DNA from: an uncultured Hyphomicrobiales bacterium
GTDB lineage: Bacteria; Pseudomonadota; Alphaproteobacteria; Rhizobiales; CAJQND01
Assembly (NCBI GenBank): GCA_905479595.1
Contig: CAJQND010000186.1
Coordinates: forward strand, 1 to 6,319
DNA: 6,319 bases
Direction: 5' to 3'
Part shown: one piece after another, positions 6,089 through 6,319 of the stretch
How positions within the stretch are numbered: position 1 is the stretch's first letter
Layout of the letters: each line of letters opens with the position of its first letter
Translations under genes and position numbers: made by a program
The notes under the pieces: generated by a model
What the model saw: only the letters and a program-made list of their open reading frames with translations
What the model was told of the DNA's origin: nothing
Database searches by the model: none

Positions 6089-6117
6089 ACAGATCCGTCA
6101 AGGTTGACAGGTTAATC

Positions 6118-6319
6118 ATGACCGCTAACCCAACAAAAATCGATATCAAAGCCATTGTCCTGTTGATCATTCTCTGCGCCAGTTGGGGACTTCAACAGAT
6201 TTCAATCAAAATCGCCGTCCAGAGCATTGCGCCCGCGCTGCAGGGAGGCATTCGATCCATTGGTGCCGCGATCTTGTTATATCTGTGGATGGTCGTGCGC
6301 AGGGAAAAAATGGTACGCA
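6118..6319 (+). CDS. EamA/DMT-family permease, N-terminal fragment
   Basis: This is the first 67 codons of a drug/metabolite transporter (EamA domain) that runs past the right edge of the window. Full proteins have about 300 residues and ten helices in two EamA repeats, and export amino acids, metabolites or drugs. The visible part has a short polar start and a first helix (about 11-30) with CASWGLQQISIKIA, where the WG pair is the familiar EamA helix-1 motif. A second helix follows (about 38-60), with PALQGGIRSIGAAILLYLW matching the usual position of the conserved arginine region. A basic loop (RREK) comes next. The ATG is supported by ACAGG a few bases upstream. A TTGACA at 6104-6109 lies too close to the start to be its promoter. 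The family call is secure; the substrate is not determinable. Confidence 0.88.
   Translation, partial: MTANPTKIDIKAIVLLIILCASWGLQQISIKIAVQSIAPALQGGIRSIGAAILLYLWMVVRREKMVR

Noticed and set aside
6104..6109. TTGACA, a perfect -35 consensus
   Set aside because: It is only eight bases from the EamA start codon, leaving no space for a -10 element and transcription start upstream of the gene.

Overview
The window reads as chromosomal DNA of a Gram-negative bacterium of intermediate GC content. An inner-membrane RND efflux pump, a secreted SOUL-family protein and a DUF2062 membrane protein all fit a proteobacterium-like cell envelope. The mix of a radical SAM enzyme, a NimA-like flavin protein and an EamA permease would suit a Desulfobacterota (former deltaproteobacterial) genome. 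That placement is an impression from gene content, not something the sequence proves. Every gene I can support lies on the + strand. I see no tRNA, rRNA, CRISPR array, insertion sequence or phage gene.

Layout. Bases 2-565 are the C-terminal end of an AcrB/MexB-type RND transporter whose start lies outside the window. A 305-base gap (566-870) has only weak hairpins and no convincing gene. At 871-1500 is a SOUL heme-binding-family protein with a signal peptide. A short spacer (1501-1579) follows, holding a 10-base palindrome and a striking nested inverted repeat. A compact run of five genes then extends from 1580 to 5408: an SRPBCC (START/polyketide cyclase-like) protein, a DUF2062 membrane protein, a LytM/M23-type metallopeptidase without a signal peptide, a radical SAM enzyme with extra cysteines, and a family 4 glycosyltransferase. 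A NimA-like pyridoxamine-phosphate-oxidase-fold protein lies at 5537-5995. A short gap with a weak terminator-like hairpin leads to the first 67 codons of an EamA/DMT permease, cut off by the window edge.

How the genes may work together. The M23, radical SAM and glycosyltransferase genes are separated by 12 bases and then overlap, so they are almost certainly co-transcribed and probably translationally coupled. A peptidase fold, a radical enzyme and a sugar transferase in one transcript suggest modification or processing of an envelope polymer, glycoconjugate or peptide. No substrate can be read from the sequence. This trio is the most interesting part of the window. The flanking genes (RND pump, SOUL, NimA-like, EamA) are ordinary accessory or housekeeping genes and need not be connected to it.
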